A stretch of 46,897 nucleotides of DNA, taken from NCBI GenBank assembly GCA_945861415.1, contig CAMAUV010000035.1, forward strand, positions 1 to 46,897, read 5' to 3'. Positions 1-10,912 of the stretch are shown here, one piece after another (positions within the stretch are counted from its first letter, which is position 1; each line of letters opens with the position of its first letter). The notes under the pieces are model-generated. The model searched no databases and had not been told where the DNA came from. It was given only the letters and a program-made list of their open reading frames with translations. Source of the stretch: Akkermansia muciniphila. GTDB taxonomy: Bacteria > Verrucomicrobiota > Verrucomicrobiia > Verrucomicrobiales > V1-33. The position numbers and the translations under genes were made by a program.

Positions 1-40
1 AGCCGATGGTGGCGGTTGCGGTGGTTTGTTTGCGGGCCAT
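1..40 (-). CDS. 5' end of a gene running off the window
   Basis: An ATG on the minus strand at position 40 opens a frame that reads MARKQTTATATIG before the window edge. It lies 74 bases downstream of the Gfo/Idh/MocA gene in the same direction, so it may be the next member of the same operon. Only 13 codons are visible. No family can be assigned, and the start itself is uncertain. Confidence 0.35.
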   Translation of the reverse strand, partial: MARKQTTATATIG

Positions 41-114
41 GATTTAAGCGGCGGATGAGAAGTAGGTTGCTCGGCCGACACGAAACACGGTACGAAGTTT
101 GCGGCAAAGGCTGG

Positions 115-1197
115 TTATGAAATGATAGAGCTTGGGTTCACCATGCGGCGCTCGGCGGCGCTGAGATAAGCGGCGTCCACGAGGGCCATGGTGTGCAGGT
201 TGTCGCGCCCGCTGATGGCGGGCTCACGGCCGGTTTCCAGGGCGATGAGGAGCTGGCTCATGGTGCCGGCGAAGGCATCGGGAAACCAGCTCTCCGGCCA
301 GCGCGGCTCGTGGAAGGCGGTGTCGCCTTTCGACGCGTAGCGGACGGTGGAGGGGCTGGTGTAGGGGTCTTTGCACCAGCCGATGTCGCCGATGGCGAGG
401 CCGTTGAGTCCTTCGATGCGCCACTTGATGCCGATGTCGCCTGGGCAGCCTTCCTTGGCTGGGCCGGTCCACGTGTCGTCGATGACCACGCAGCGGAGGC
501 CGTTCGCGTATTCGAGGATGCAGGTGCAGATGCCGTCGGTGTGAGGAAATTTCGTGCGGGGATCGGGGCGCGTGCTGCAAAAGATTCCGACAGGATCGCC
601 GAACCAGTAGCGCAGGCAGTCGAGGTGGTGAATGGACATGATGCGCAGCGTGACCCAGCCGAGATCCGCCTGCCACGGCATCCAGTGGGGAATGCCGCGC
701 ATGTCGATGGTGGCCAGGACCGGTTCGCCGATGGTGCCGTTGGTGAGCAGGGTTTTCGCCGCTCGCACGGACTGGTCGTAACGCATGTTCTGATTTACCG
801 CGAGGACGATGCCGGCACGCTCGCAGCACTCGACGGCCTGCAATGCCTCCGCGTAATTCATGCCCAGCGGTTTCTGCGCGAGGATGCCTTTGACGGTTTT
901 TCGCTCGCAAGCGGCTTGGATGAGTGCAAGCTGGCGGTCAGGTGGTACGGCGATGTCTAGCACTTCGATAGTGGGATCGTCGAGAAGCTGCTCGTAGGTG
1001 TCGTAAACCTTCGGGATAGCATGTCTCTCAGCGGTTTTGGCCGCGTTCTCCCGCGTGCGGGACGCGATGGCGACAGGATTGAAGCCCGCCTTGCGATAGC
1101 TCACCAGATGGCAATCGCTGACGATGAACCCGCTGCCAAGGATACCGATGCGGAAGTCTTTTTTCGCAGGAAGCGGCGGATGAATGTCGAGGTTCAT
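115..1197 (-). CDS. Gfo/Idh/MocA family NAD(P)-dependent oxidoreductase
   Basis: This is a 360-residue sugar or cyclitol dehydrogenase of the Gfo/Idh/MocA superfamily. The N-terminal Rossmann fold carries the dinucleotide-binding run GILGSGF at about residues 18-24. The family lysine motif appears as AQKPLG in place of the usual EKP. A central HHLDCLRYWFGDP stretch corresponds to the catalytic His region of the C-terminal alpha/beta domain. I chose the ATG at 1197 because the upstream in-frame residues run into the preceding gene and have no Rossmann character. The start then lies 4 bases past the stop of the sugar-isomerase gene, which indicates an operon. There is no signal peptide, so it should act in the cytoplasm. 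Its substrate cannot be read from the sequence. Confidence 0.88.
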   Translation of the reverse strand: MNLDIHPPLPAKKDFRIGILGSGFIVSDCHLVSYRKAGFNPVAIASRTRENAAKTAERHAIPKVYDTYEQLLDDPTIEVLDIAVPPDRQLALIQAACERKTVKGILAQKPLGMNYAEALQAVECCERAGIVLAVNQNMRYDQSVRAAKTLLTNGTIGEPVLATIDMRGIPHWMPWQADLGWVTLRIMSIHHLDCLRYWFGDPVGIFCSTRPDPRTKFPHTDGICTCILEYANGLRCVVIDDTWTGPAKEGCPGDIGIKWRIEGLNGLAIGDIGWCKDPYTSPSTVRYASKGDTAFHEPRWPESWFPDAFAGTMSQLLIALETGREPAISGRDNLHTMALVDAAYLSAAERRMVNPSSIIS

Positions 1198-1201
1198 GAG
1201 T

Positions 1202-2068
1202 TCAATTCGGGGCGGCAGATTCGCGCAGGACGCAATGCCAGACTTTTTCAAACTCCCGCCGGGCAATCAAGCAGTCTTCCCACGGTTCCGGCCACGTGCT
1301 GATGCCGTAGCCCGAGGCGACCGGCCCGAGTTCCGGCACGACCCACAGCTCATTGTGCGGACGCGGCCCGGCGAGCCAGCAGCGGAAGAGGTCGGCGACA
1401 AAAACGAGGTAATCCTCGAACTCACGGGACAGGTTTCCCCGCCCATCTGTGACGGGCACCTGACAGTGGTGACCATTGAACGGCCGGAGGTGCGTGAGGT
1501 TGCCGTTCTGCAAAAGCTCCGGTCGCGTCAGCAGACGGCGCGAAAAGTCCCCGGGCGGTAGATGTTTCACCACCGCGATGTGGGAGTAGTCGAGATTCAT
1601 GCACAGCAGCCTGCCGGTGGCCGCGTGATACCCGTCGGCGATGGCGTAGGCTTTCTCCGGCGTTTCGGTGCAGGTGTCGCGGTGGACTTCGAGATGGACG
1701 TTCGCCTGCTGCCGTTCGGATTCCTTCATGAGCTGGATCGTAAGCTGGATCGCTTCTTCTATAGGCGTATCGTGATCGGCGAGTTGGACGTTGATCGTCT
1801 CCGCGCCGGCCTCCATTTGCGCGCGAATCAAAGGGGCGAATTCATCCACGGCCCCCGCATCGAACAGGCCCGAAAAGCGCAAAGCATGGGACTTAATCAA
1901 TGACGTAATCTCCGGCGAGCCGCGCCAGTTCACGCCATCGAACCCCGCTTCTTTGACGGCTTGGAATTTTCTCTCCAGCGACCACTCTGCTTGCGCGGAC
2001 GGGTGGCCAACGAGCGTCCACAGGTTCGCGATAAAAACGATCTTCGGCCTGGTAGGTGTGAGGGCCAT
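1202..2068 (-). CDS. sugar phosphate isomerase/epimerase-like TIM-barrel protein
   Basis: This 288-residue protein resembles the xylose-isomerase-like TIM barrel (AP endonuclease 2) family. Features include an N-terminal strand KIVFIANLW, the helix FQAVKEAGFDGVNWRG, the metal-ligand-type segments VHLEVHRDT and LCMNLDYSHIAV, and a C-terminal VVPELGPV. Members isomerise or epimerise keto-sugars or inosose-type cyclitols with a divalent metal. It sits immediately upstream of the Gfo/Idh/MocA dehydrogenase, a common pairing in cyclitol and sugar-acid catabolism. The phytanoyl-CoA dioxygenase gene precedes it by about 35 bases, so all three may be one transcription unit. The exact substrate is unknown. 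Confidence 0.8.
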   Translation of the reverse strand: MALTPTRPKIVFIANLWTLVGHPSAQAEWSLERKFQAVKEAGFDGVNWRGSPEITSLIKSHALRFSGLFDAGAVDEFAPLIRAQMEAGAETINVQLADHDTPIEEAIQLTIQLMKESERQQANVHLEVHRDTCTETPEKAYAIADGYHAATGRLLCMNLDYSHIAVVKHLPPGDFSRRLLTRPELLQNGNLTHLRPFNGHHCQVPVTDGRGNLSREFEDYLVFVADLFRCWLAGPRPHNELWVVPELGPVASGYGISTWPEPWEDCLIARREFEKVWHCVLRESAAPN

Positions 2069-2103
2069 CGGAGCTGGTCGGAGTTCCGTCAGGTCGCGGC
2101 GTC

Positions 2104-2943
2104 CTATTCTTTCAGCACGCTCGCGCTCGCGTCCTTTTTAGTGTCCAGCCACGCAACATTGGAGGAGTCGTCCTCGAATCGCTTGACACCCACCCTTTTG
2201 ATCATTTCGTCCGCGACCTTCTGCAGCGGTGTGTAGCGCGGATGATGCGCTTCCTTGTAGGGATCGTTCTTCTTGTAGTTGTAGCAGCAGATCATGGACC
2301 AGCGCGGGTAATCAGAGTCGTTGCGGTCCGAAGCGTGCAGTAGATTGCCGTGGAAGAAAATTACATCCCCCGGTTCCATCGTGCAGTGAACGAGTTCGAA
2401 GTGCTTCTTCGCTTCCTCGACCCTTTCCAGATTCGCTCCCGCTTGATCGCCTGTGAGAACATGATCCACCCGGCCCAGCTTGTGCGAGCCTCGGAGCACC
2501 TGTAGGCAGCCATTTGCCTGAGTGGCACGATCCACCGCGATCGACGCGCTGCACAAGTCCGGAAACATCACCCCGTTTTGATACCAATAGCCGTAATCCT
2601 GATGCCACGCCCACGCGCCGCCGACCTTGGCGTCCTTCATAATCATCTTTGAGTGATAGTGATAGGCCTCATCCCCCAGCAACTGTTCCACGGAATCCAC
2701 CAGTTTGTGGCAGCGCGCGAACATTCCATAGATGCCGTCGCCCGGATGATTCCACAGCGAGAGACGTACCGCTGCGCCCGAGCCGTCGTCCTTGCCAAAG
2801 GCATGGTCATCGAGCGCCTTGTCCGTCTTGCATGCTTCGCGCAGGAGATTGATCTCCTGCTGATCGAAGAGGCCTCTAAAGATGAGAAAGCCATCGCGGT
2901 GGTAGGCTGCGATTTGGTCCGGTGTGAGTTTTCCCTGGTTCAT
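2104..2943 (-). CDS. phytanoyl-CoA dioxygenase (PhyH) family protein
   Basis: A 279-residue Fe(II)/2-oxoglutarate-dependent dioxygenase of the PhyH family. The iron ligands are visible: His-X-Asp as HQD at about residues 114-116 and the distal His in LLHAS at about 203. The 2-oxoglutarate-binding Arg lies in YPRWSM at about 214. The start at 2943 (MNQGKLTPDQ) matches the usual family beginning; 29 extra upstream in-frame residues show no family character. Bacterial PhyH enzymes hydroxylate diverse small molecules, and many in this phylum sit beside sugar oxidoreductases, as here. Its substrate cannot be inferred. The 291 bases upstream contain no gene that I can support and probably hold the promoter. 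Confidence 0.88.
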   Translation of the reverse strand: MNQGKLTPDQIAAYHRDGFLIFRGLFDQQEINLLREACKTDKALDDHAFGKDDGSGAAVRLSLWNHPGDGIYGMFARCHKLVDSVEQLLGDEAYHYHSKMIMKDAKVGGAWAWHQDYGYWYQNGVMFPDLCSASIAVDRATQANGCLQVLRGSHKLGRVDHVLTGDQAGANLERVEEAKKHFELVHCTMEPGDVIFFHGNLLHASDRNDSDYPRWSMICCYNYKKNDPYKEAHHPRYTPLQKVADEMIKRVGVKRFEDDSSNVAWLDTKKDASASVLKE

Positions 2944-3234
2944 AAATTTGGAGAGTGAGAAGCGATTGAGCGCGAGTTGGCCGACGCTGAGAGTGCCGGG
3001 TATATTCCGAAATACAGAAAGACAGAACAAAAGGTCAACCTCAACATTTCATAATTCCGGGCTGAAAGCAGATCCGGCGCAGGCTGACAACTTCGAGAAC
3101 TCGCGGAAGAGGGAGCCAATACCTTCACGAATCCTAGCCCCTCGGCAAGATACCAACCTATGCTACTTTTGGAAAACTGCCGATTCCAAGTGACCGAAGC
3201 CAGTGACGCTTCGCACCCTCAGAGCCAGTATTGA

Positions 3235-3429
3235 CTACCGGCTCATGGGCATGCCGCCTAAGGGGCTAGCAAAGTCGTCACTGCGTGTCGGACGGTTCCA
3301 TGATTTCTCATCAATCTCATCGCCTGGAAGCTTCGGGCGCGCCTTGCGACGGGCAGTTTCTTCAGTGCTTTCGCAAGAAACCAGTCCCGCGACCGCGACG
3401 GCTATGAGGAGAAAAACCGAGAATTTCAT
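3235..3429 (-). CDS. small lipoprotein
   Basis: A 64-residue protein with a lipoprotein signal peptide. It has a Lys near the N-terminus, a hydrophobic stretch, and the lipobox LVSC with Cys at about residue 19. The mature part is short, charged and apparently unstructured (ESTEETARRKARPKLPGDE). It lies 24 bases downstream of the coiled-coil membrane protein and in the same direction, so co-transcription is likely. No domain is recognisable. It may be a small accessory lipoprotein of the same envelope module. Confidence 0.6.
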   Translation of the reverse strand: MKFSVFLLIAVAVAGLVSCESTEETARRKARPKLPGDEIDEKSWNRPTRSDDFASPLGGMPMSR

Positions 3430-3453
3430 GCGGCAGAGGCAACTGGAATCAAA

Positions 3454-4251
3454 TTAGCTCGCGGTGTTCTCGATGATTACTTCGTCACCTGGCAGAACTT
3501 GGCTACCTGGTTCTACTGACTTAACGACGATATCCGCGACTGTCTGACTGGAATCGATCCTAACAATATTCAGGCGGGCGATGCGCTGACCGCCACGCTT
3601 CACAAGGAGCCGGGAGTCGGTGGTGATACCGTCCTTTTGTCCTAGATTGATAACAACAAAAGAGAACTCCTTGTCCACAGCCGCCACAGTGCCACTCCGA
3701 CCAGAGAGAGCGATGGCCTTGCGGCGGGTTTCCTGGAGTGCACGAAATTTCGCAAGCAACTGATCGCTTTCAGAGGCCTTACCCTCATTCAGGTTCAACT
3801 CCCCGGTAAGGGTATCAGATTCCTTCGTGAGGGCATCGGTCTCTCCCTTGAGGGCTTCCACTTTAGCCAGAGCCTCTTCCGGACTGCCCGCCCCGGTCTT
3901 GCCTAGGATGTCCGCGATCTGCTTCTCCATGTCGGACCGCTTGGTTGCGATATCCTCAATTTTAGTCTTTGTGGCGGCCAATTCTTGGTCAGCTTCGTCG
4001 TAGTCTCGCTTCAGCTTCTTCGTCTGAATATCTTCGTCCTTGGCCGATGTTTTGGTGTCATACCACTCTTTGTGAATAGTGGCGATTTCTTTGTTCACCA
4101 ACGTGGTCGCCTCTTGAACCTTGACCGTTCTGCGATTAAATTGGTCTTTCTCTTGCCGGCTCTCCTCCAAAGAGTTGCGCGTATGGAAAGCGAAGGCGGC
4201 AGCGCCGATGGTACCGAGCATGCCGACGAAATAAAGGATCTTCATCTTCAT
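3454..4251 (-). CDS. membrane-anchored coiled-coil protein with C-terminal beta domain
   Basis: A 265-residue protein with one N-terminal membrane segment (about residues 4-22). A long charged coiled coil follows (about 28-175; repeated Lys/Glu-rich heptads such as KKLKRDYDEADQELAATK). A compact beta-rich C-terminal domain occupies about residues 190-262 and contains VVINLGQKDGI, LLVKRGG and PGSQVLPGDEV. This resembles small barrel domains with a G-x-x-[DG]-G...G-D-x-V pattern seen in several envelope proteins. The downstream half of the next protein (4325..5386) has the same layout, so the two look like diverged tandem paralogues. It should sit in the inner membrane with the coiled coil in the periplasm. 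No enzymatic function is apparent. Confidence 0.7.
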   Translation of the reverse strand: MKMKILYFVGMLGTIGAAAFAFHTRNSLEESRQEKDQFNRRTVKVQEATTLVNKEIATIHKEWYDTKTSAKDEDIQTKKLKRDYDEADQELAATKTKIEDIATKRSDMEKQIADILGKTGAGSPEEALAKVEALKGETDALTKESDTLTGELNLNEGKASESDQLLAKFRALQETRRKAIALSGRSGTVAAVDKEFSFVVINLGQKDGITTDSRLLVKRGGQRIARLNIVRIDSSQTVADIVVKSVEPGSQVLPGDEVIIENTAS

Positions 4252-4264
4252 AGGATTAAGGAAA

Positions 4265-4297
4265 ACGGGTTGGGAACGGGTTGGGAACGGGTTGGGA
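4265..4297. repeat. three tandem copies of an 11-bp unit
   Basis: Three perfect head-to-tail copies of acgggttggga lie in the 73-bp gap between the two coiled-coil paralogues, about 14 bases upstream of the start of the downstream gene. On the coding strand this is a pyrimidine-rich run (TCCCAACCCGT units). It may be slippage-prone and could affect spacing for translation initiation. Confidence 0.85.
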
Positions 4298-4324
4298 ACG
4301 AGATTGGTAGAGGAAGGAGCCTGC

Positions 4325-5386
4325 TTACTTATTTGCTTTCATAGGAGGAGCCTCGGCTGGAGCAGTCGGGGTTTCTGCAGTTTCAGGCTCAGCAGGGGCA
4401 GTTTCAGGCTCAGCAGGGGCAGCTTCTGGCTCAGCAGGGGCAGCTTCAGGCTCAGCAGGGGTGGGAGGTATCGCCTCAGGCGCGGTGGCCGGAGCGGCCG
4501 GAGCATCAGAAGGAATGGCAAATGGATCGGCCACGTCGACAGGAGCATTCTTTTTCGGTGCCGCATCCTTTTTCACAGTATCTTCCGGAGCCTCGGTCTT
4601 GAGCGCGGCTGGAGTAGATGTGGAATCCATCACTACGAGGTCGCCGGGAAGAATGGTGACCCCAACGCCGACAGACCCCGGCACAATGGTCGCAATAGAA
4701 CTGTTGGGCTTCAGGTCGGAGACAATCAAGCGCCCAACCGGACTGCCCCAGCGCATCACGAAAAGTTTAGCTCCCCTGACGACATTTGTGCTGTCTCCCG
4801 CGCCCAATTCCACGAAACCGTCCGCGTTGCTAACAGACCGAACTCGCGTTGTGAAACTGGCGACCATAGTGCCGGTTTTCTGCCAAAGGTCTTTCTCTTT
4901 CACCGCGGCGATCAGCTTATCCGTCTTCTCCTTGTGAGCGATAGTGGCGGTGATGGTGTCCTTGGTCTTGGCGATGCTTGTCTCCAGTTCAGCCTTCTTA
5001 GCTTCGAGCTGCTTGAGTTCGCCGGCGAGAACATCTAGACCACCGTAGTTTTTGAGTTTCTGCTCAAGGTCGGCCAGTTCCTTCTCAAATCCAGCAAGGC
5101 CCTCTTTCGACTTGGTGAGTTCCGCGTTCTTTGCCTCCTTGGCCTGAACGGCTGCCAGCTTGTCCTGCTGGTTCTTGTCCAGTTCCGCTTTGGCTTCCGT
5201 GAGTTCTTCGCCAGCCGTTTCTTTGGCCTTCTCAGCTTCCTTTTTGTGGGTAACGGCAGCGCTGTTGTTATTAATAGCAGCCGCCTGCTGTTCTCGCTCT
5301 GCTTTCAACGGATTATGAAGTTGAGTATACGCGATGCCTGATGCGAGAATGAGCAGACCGGTGAAGATAGTAAGTGGTAACCACAT
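4325..5386 (-). CDS. membrane-anchored coiled-coil protein with beta domain and Pro/Ala/Glu-rich tail
   Basis: A 353-residue paralogue-like partner of the 265-residue protein. A single N-terminal membrane helix (about 3-21) is followed by an Ala/Lys/Glu-rich coiled coil (about 28-165). A beta-rich domain (about 180-258) includes VELGAGDS, LFVMRWGSPVGRL and ILPGDLVVMDS. The tail of about 95 residues is low-complexity, with seven-residue repeats of the PAEPEAA type, and looks extracytoplasmic and flexible like TonB- or Pal-linking tails. It is transcribed ahead of the 265-residue gene. Function is unknown. The shared layout suggests an envelope-spanning scaffold or cell-wall-associated pair. 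Confidence 0.68.
   Translation of the reverse strand: MWLPLTIFTGLLILASGIAYTQLHNPLKAEREQQAAAINNNSAAVTHKKEAEKAKETAGEELTEAKAELDKNQQDKLAAVQAKEAKNAELTKSKEGLAGFEKELADLEQKLKNYGGLDVLAGELKQLEAKKAELETSIAKTKDTITATIAHKEKTDKLIAAVKEKDLWQKTGTMVASFTTRVRSVSNADGFVELGAGDSTNVVRGAKLFVMRWGSPVGRLIVSDLKPNSSIATIVPGSVGVGVTILPGDLVVMDSTSTPAALKTEAPEDTVKKDAAPKKNAPVDVADPFAIPSDAPAAPATAPEAIPPTPAEPEAAPAEPEAAPAEPETAPAEPETAETPTAPAEAPPMKANK
4378..4461. repeat. four tandem 21-bp repeats inside a coding region
   Basis: Four head-to-tail 21-bp units of the form cag[tc]ttc[at]ggctcagcagggg encode the seven-residue PAEPE[AT]A repeats of the coiled-coil protein tail. The unit length is a multiple of three, so copy-number change would alter tail length without shifting the frame. 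Confidence 0.85.
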
Positions 5387-5488
5387 AGGAGAAATTCTGA
5401 GGGTGGGTTGGGAAATCTTGGAGTGTTTTACTAAAGACCGGACCGCAAGACAAGATGAATTTACACATGGAAGGAAGAAATTTCTGGT

Positions 5489-6532
5489 TTAGCCGAGCAA
5501 GGCATGGGTTTCCCGGAGAATTTCCTCGGTAGTGGCCCAGTCGATGCACTGATCAGTGATCGATTGGCCGAAAACCAGTTCTGCCCGGGGCCCGGGAAAG
5601 GGCTGAGCACCAGCCACAAGGTTGCTCTCCAGCATTCCGCCACAGACAGAGCAGTCTCCCAAGACACGCTGAGCGGCGATTTCTCGCCATGCGTCAGGCA
5701 TTTTAACCGAATCTTTACCACAATTGGCGTGACTGGCATCGATGACCATGCCCGGCGCGAGACCGTTTTTCGCAAGGAGTGCCCGGGCCGCGGCCACGCC
5801 GACCGGCCCGTGATTGGGGCCGTCGTCTCCTCCCCGAAGGATAATGTGGCTATCCGGATTACCCGTGGTGGTCACCACCGAGGCTTGACCATCTTCATTG
5901 ATGCCCAGGAATGCCTGCGGCTGAATGGCTGACTTCACGGCATTTATCGCCGGGAGGATAGCACCGCCGGTGGTGTTCTTAAATCCCACAGGCATGGAGA
6001 GCCCGCTGGCCATCTGGCGGTGAGTCTGACTTTCCGTGGTCCGCGCGCCAATAGCCGCCCATGTTAGCAAGTCGGCGATGTATTGCGGCATAATGGGGTC
6101 CAGTAATTCCGTGGCGGCAGGGAGGTTTAAATTCAGTACCTCCCGCAAGAACCCACGCGCCAACCGGAGACCGCTAGGAATATCATTGGTGCCATCGAGG
6201 TGCGGGTCCATGATGAGGCCCTTCCAGCCGTTTGTGGTGCGGGGCTTTTCAAAATACACCCGCATCACAACGAGCAGGCGGTCCTCCAGTTCCCGGGCAA
6301 GCGCGGAAAGGCGCCGCGCATATTCCAGACCGGCTTCCGGATCATGGATGGAACACGGCCCCACAATTACAAGGAACCGGGAATCCGCACCGCGGAGCAC
6401 GGAGGAAACAGCAGTCCTCGAGTTGGCGACGAGGTCCGCCTGCGCATCGGTGCGCGGAAGTTCCCGGAGAAGTGTGGCCGGTGATGGCAGGGCCGTATTG
6501 GTCACGACATGGAGGTTGCTGGTGGGAGTCAT
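5489..6532 (-). CDS. aroG: 3-deoxy-7-phosphoheptulonate synthase (DAHP synthase, class I, AroFGH type)
   Basis: Condenses phosphoenolpyruvate and erythrose-4-phosphate in the first step of the shikimate pathway. The 347-residue length matches the AroF/AroG/AroH class. Family motifs are all present: GPCSIHD (about 58-64), RVYFEKPRTT (about 91-100), GARTTESQTHRQ (about 162-173) and GFKNTTGG (about 183-190). DASHANCGKDS, with the metal-binding region, lies near the C-terminus. Which feedback isoform it represents cannot be decided, so the symbol is approximate. It lies downstream of gap with a terminator-like hairpin between them, ending 12 bases before this ATG. I see no purine-rich ribosome-binding site in those 12 bases. 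Confidence 0.95.
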   Translation of the reverse strand: MTPTSNLHVVTNTALPSPATLLRELPRTDAQADLVANSRTAVSSVLRGADSRFLVIVGPCSIHDPEAGLEYARRLSALARELEDRLLVVMRVYFEKPRTTNGWKGLIMDPHLDGTNDIPSGLRLARGFLREVLNLNLPAATELLDPIMPQYIADLLTWAAIGARTTESQTHRQMASGLSMPVGFKNTTGGAILPAINAVKSAIQPQAFLGINEDGQASVVTTTGNPDSHIILRGGDDGPNHGPVGVAAARALLAKNGLAPGMVIDASHANCGKDSVKMPDAWREIAAQRVLGDCSVCGGMLESNLVAGAQPFPGPRAELVFGQSITDQCIDWATTEEILRETHALLG

Positions 6533-6535
6533 GGC

Positions 6536-6574
6536 AAAAGTAAGACGGGAGACACCGTTGCCAGTGTCCCCCGT
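6536..6574 (-). terminator. intrinsic terminator-like hairpin after gap, abutting the DAHP synthase start
   Basis: Read on the minus strand, an 11-bp stem (plus-strand arms 6545-6555 and 6564-6574, one G-U pair) closes an 8-nt loop and is followed by CTTACTTTT. This is the strongest hairpin I found in the window. It begins 30 bases after the gap stop codon, and its tail ends only 3 bases before the DAHP synthase ATG. It probably terminates gap transcripts. Its position also means it could attenuate or hinder expression of the downstream gene. Confidence 0.6.
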
Positions 6575-6604
6575 GAGTTTAAGCGTTTTGGTGAGAAGCG
6601 CGGG

Positions 6605-8662
<2,058 letters not shown>

Positions 8663-8728
8663 GGAATTTACGATACCCACCGGAAGAGAACTTGCGTCCC
8701 CTGCCCTGTTGCGGTTAAATCTGCGGTC

Positions 8729-10252
8729 ATGATCTCCCCCACCCGTGCCCGGCTCTCCCGAGCTGCCCTGCTTGCGCTCGCTGGCACTACTTTTTCCGGG
8801 GTCCGCGCCCAGACTCTGTCGCCGGCGGAAATCGCACCCTTCATGGGCATGTCCCATTCACGGCATATGGAGATTGCGCAAATCTCGCAGGACGCACAGG
8901 AAACCGGGGACTTCGACTCCGGTATGACTGCCCTCAAAGAGATCGCTCTCTCCAGCCGTGACGAAGGCGACCGCGCCTCATGGCTGGAAGCCGAATTAGA
9001 ATGGGTGCGGCTCGGCGGCTTTGCAGAAAAGGAAGGCCTCGAAGGCCTTCTCCAAACCCTCGCCAGCCGCGCCAGGGAATGGAAGCTTCCAAGACAGGAG
9101 GCAGATGTTTACACCTACTGGGCTGGTCGCCTTGAAGAGGAAGGCCACTGGCAAAGCGCACTCCGCGCCCACGATTCCGCCTCGCAGGCCGCTCTCGGCG
9201 GAGGACTCATCAATCGCGGCCTCGATGCGCTCCTCGAAATGTCCCGCGTTTGCCGGATTCATCAGCATCCATGGCGCCTCGAGGCCGTGTGGCAGCGCAT
9301 CTCGCAAATCGAAAGCGAGCTGTTCGCTTCACTGGAGGACGACCGTCTGCTGGCCCTCGAAGACGAGCGCGTGCTCGCTCTACCAATGCTTCCGTTCGCT
9401 CTCCCGCAAAAACCGCAACGTCCCCGTGTGGATCTCCAGCCTCCTGTTTCCAAAGTCAGGGTCTCCAAAGCGCACAGTGAACTCGGCCGCACCAAACTTT
9501 ACCTAACCAACGAAACCCTCCAAACCGTCAATGGCTCACTGTCCCTAAAAGCCGCAGGCAGCGGTTTGAAATCATGGAGTGCGGGAGAATCCGGCCAGTG
9601 GCTGACCCTCAGGCCCGCCCCCAGCATTAGGACGGAGGAAACCCGCCCACTTTCCCTCCGGCCCGGCGAACGCCTTAGCCTGTTCATTGAGCATGAATCC
9701 CCGGCCACCACTGCCGGCGACTCCGTCAGCATTCTCTGGGACAGCCCCGGGCAGAAATCCCCTGCTGACATTACCTTCTTCTCCGCCGCAAGTCAGCCGG
9801 AAGTGAGCATCACCAACACCAGTAGTTTCACCGTGCGCCCAGGCTGGCCTCTACCGCTCTATCAGGAACTGAACTACCGGGGGCCGGTGGATACCGAAGA
9901 GGACCTCCAGTTCTCCGCCAGCATCCCGTGCCGGCTCGAAATCTACGATGCCGACACGGTCCATTTTCCCTCCGTCGAGGCCGGAAAATTGATCGCCGTG
10001 GATGCTGAGGGCGACGGCTCCTTTGCCGGCCCTGACGACCGCCTCGACGCCACTCATGATCTCAACGGCAACGGCCAGCCAGACATTGTCATTGGCGACC
10101 GCAGCCGCAGCCTTGAACTTTATGCGTGGCCGCTGCGCGAATTTCTCGAGGGCGAAGAAATCACCATTACCGCCCGCCACCGCCGCGCAGGACCAGTTCG
10201 CCGGCAGCCCTCCGAGTGGCAAACGGATGCTGAGAACATATTGAGGAAGTAG
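8729..10252 (+). CDS. exported protein of unknown function with a DLNGNGQPD loop
   Basis: A 507-residue protein with a signal peptide (MISPTRARLSRAALLALAG..., predicted cleavage after GVRA). The N-terminal 200 residues are helical and look like TPR-type repeats (for example EGLEGLLQTLASRAREW and YTYWAGRLEEEGHWQSALRAHD). The C-terminal 270 residues are beta-rich, with Ig-like or jelly-roll character. A Ca-binding-like run, DATHDLNGNGQPDIVIGDRS, occurs at about residues 450-469, like calcium loops in many secreted bacterial proteins. I do not recognise a named family. It stands alone between the DUF4010 remnant and the CstA gene and is probably periplasmic or at the cell surface. Confidence 0.65.
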   Translation: MISPTRARLSRAALLALAGTTFSGVRAQTLSPAEIAPFMGMSHSRHMEIAQISQDAQETGDFDSGMTALKEIALSSRDEGDRASWLEAELEWVRLGGFAEKEGLEGLLQTLASRAREWKLPRQEADVYTYWAGRLEEEGHWQSALRAHDSASQAALGGGLINRGLDALLEMSRVCRIHQHPWRLEAVWQRISQIESELFASLEDDRLLALEDERVLALPMLPFALPQKPQRPRVDLQPPVSKVRVSKAHSELGRTKLYLTNETLQTVNGSLSLKAAGSGLKSWSAGESGQWLTLRPAPSIRTEETRPLSLRPGERLSLFIEHESPATTAGDSVSILWDSPGQKSPADITFFSAASQPEVSITNTSSFTVRPGWPLPLYQELNYRGPVDTEEDLQFSASIPCRLEIYDADTVHFPSVEAGKLIAVDAEGDGSFAGPDDRLDATHDLNGNGQPDIVIGDRSRSLELYAWPLREFLEGEEITITARHRRAGPVRRQPSEWQTDAENILRK

Positions 10253-10912
10253 ACTCCCGTCGTAGATGGCTGCTCCTTCTCCGTTTGCCGAGAGAGCCGC
10301 CGGAACGTAGTCGGCAGCGCCGGAGAAGCGCCGCGTCGTCTCGCTGGCATTCTATGCCTCTCTCGGTCGTATTACCACGGTGGATGGCATCCACTGCGGC
10401 TGCGGATAATGAAAATATTGCACCAAGGGCAGGCCAATCGCAGCTTCGGAAGTGATGAACACGATGCGCTACTCTTTTTCGCCTGCCGGCCCGGGCCGGG
10501 GTTTTGTTTCTGGGGATCAACTTCAGCCGTGCTGCGCCCTAGTGCATAAAGTTTTCACCGCGGGCGGAGTATGCGGAGACGGCCATTATCGTGCAGGGCA
10601 CTCGCTTTGGCGCGAATGCGGGCGCGGCATCTGCGAAGGAGGGTGGAGATGCGGGAGCGTGGTGGAGGTGACGGTGAATGGCGAGAGCAGCGCGTCGCTG
10701 CTGCCGTTCATGACTACGCGGACAGTCATCGGGACATTTGTGCAGCCGCCGGGGATGAATGCGGCGAGCGACCAGGAGCCTACTGCAGCAGTGCGCGGGC
10801 CAGTCATCCACGGAAACAGTTTACCGCACCGTTCGGCCTGACGAAAAAATGCTTTGCAAGCATTGCAGGGAGACGGTTCTCATGGGGCCTAATGTTGCCT
10901 AAGAGATTTCCC
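10253..10912 (+). other. 660-bp gap with a likely decayed coding remnant
   Basis: No intact gene is visible between the exported protein and CstA. At about 10555-10665 one plus-strand frame reads a protein-like RAEYAETAIIVQGTRFGANAG and then hits a stop. A second frame takes over at about 10660-10841 with VVEVTVNGESSASLLPF and RTVIGTFVQPPGMNAASDQ. The two halves look like one gene split by a frameshift, but I cannot name the family. The remaining bases (10253-10550) show nothing recognisable. The promoter of cstA should lie in the last 70 bases. Confidence 0.3.

Noticed and set aside
10571..10912. A 114-codon N-terminal extension of CstA.
   Set aside because: It lacks membrane helices and family similarity. 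The natural start, MNKLVRLILW at 10913, begins at the first helix.
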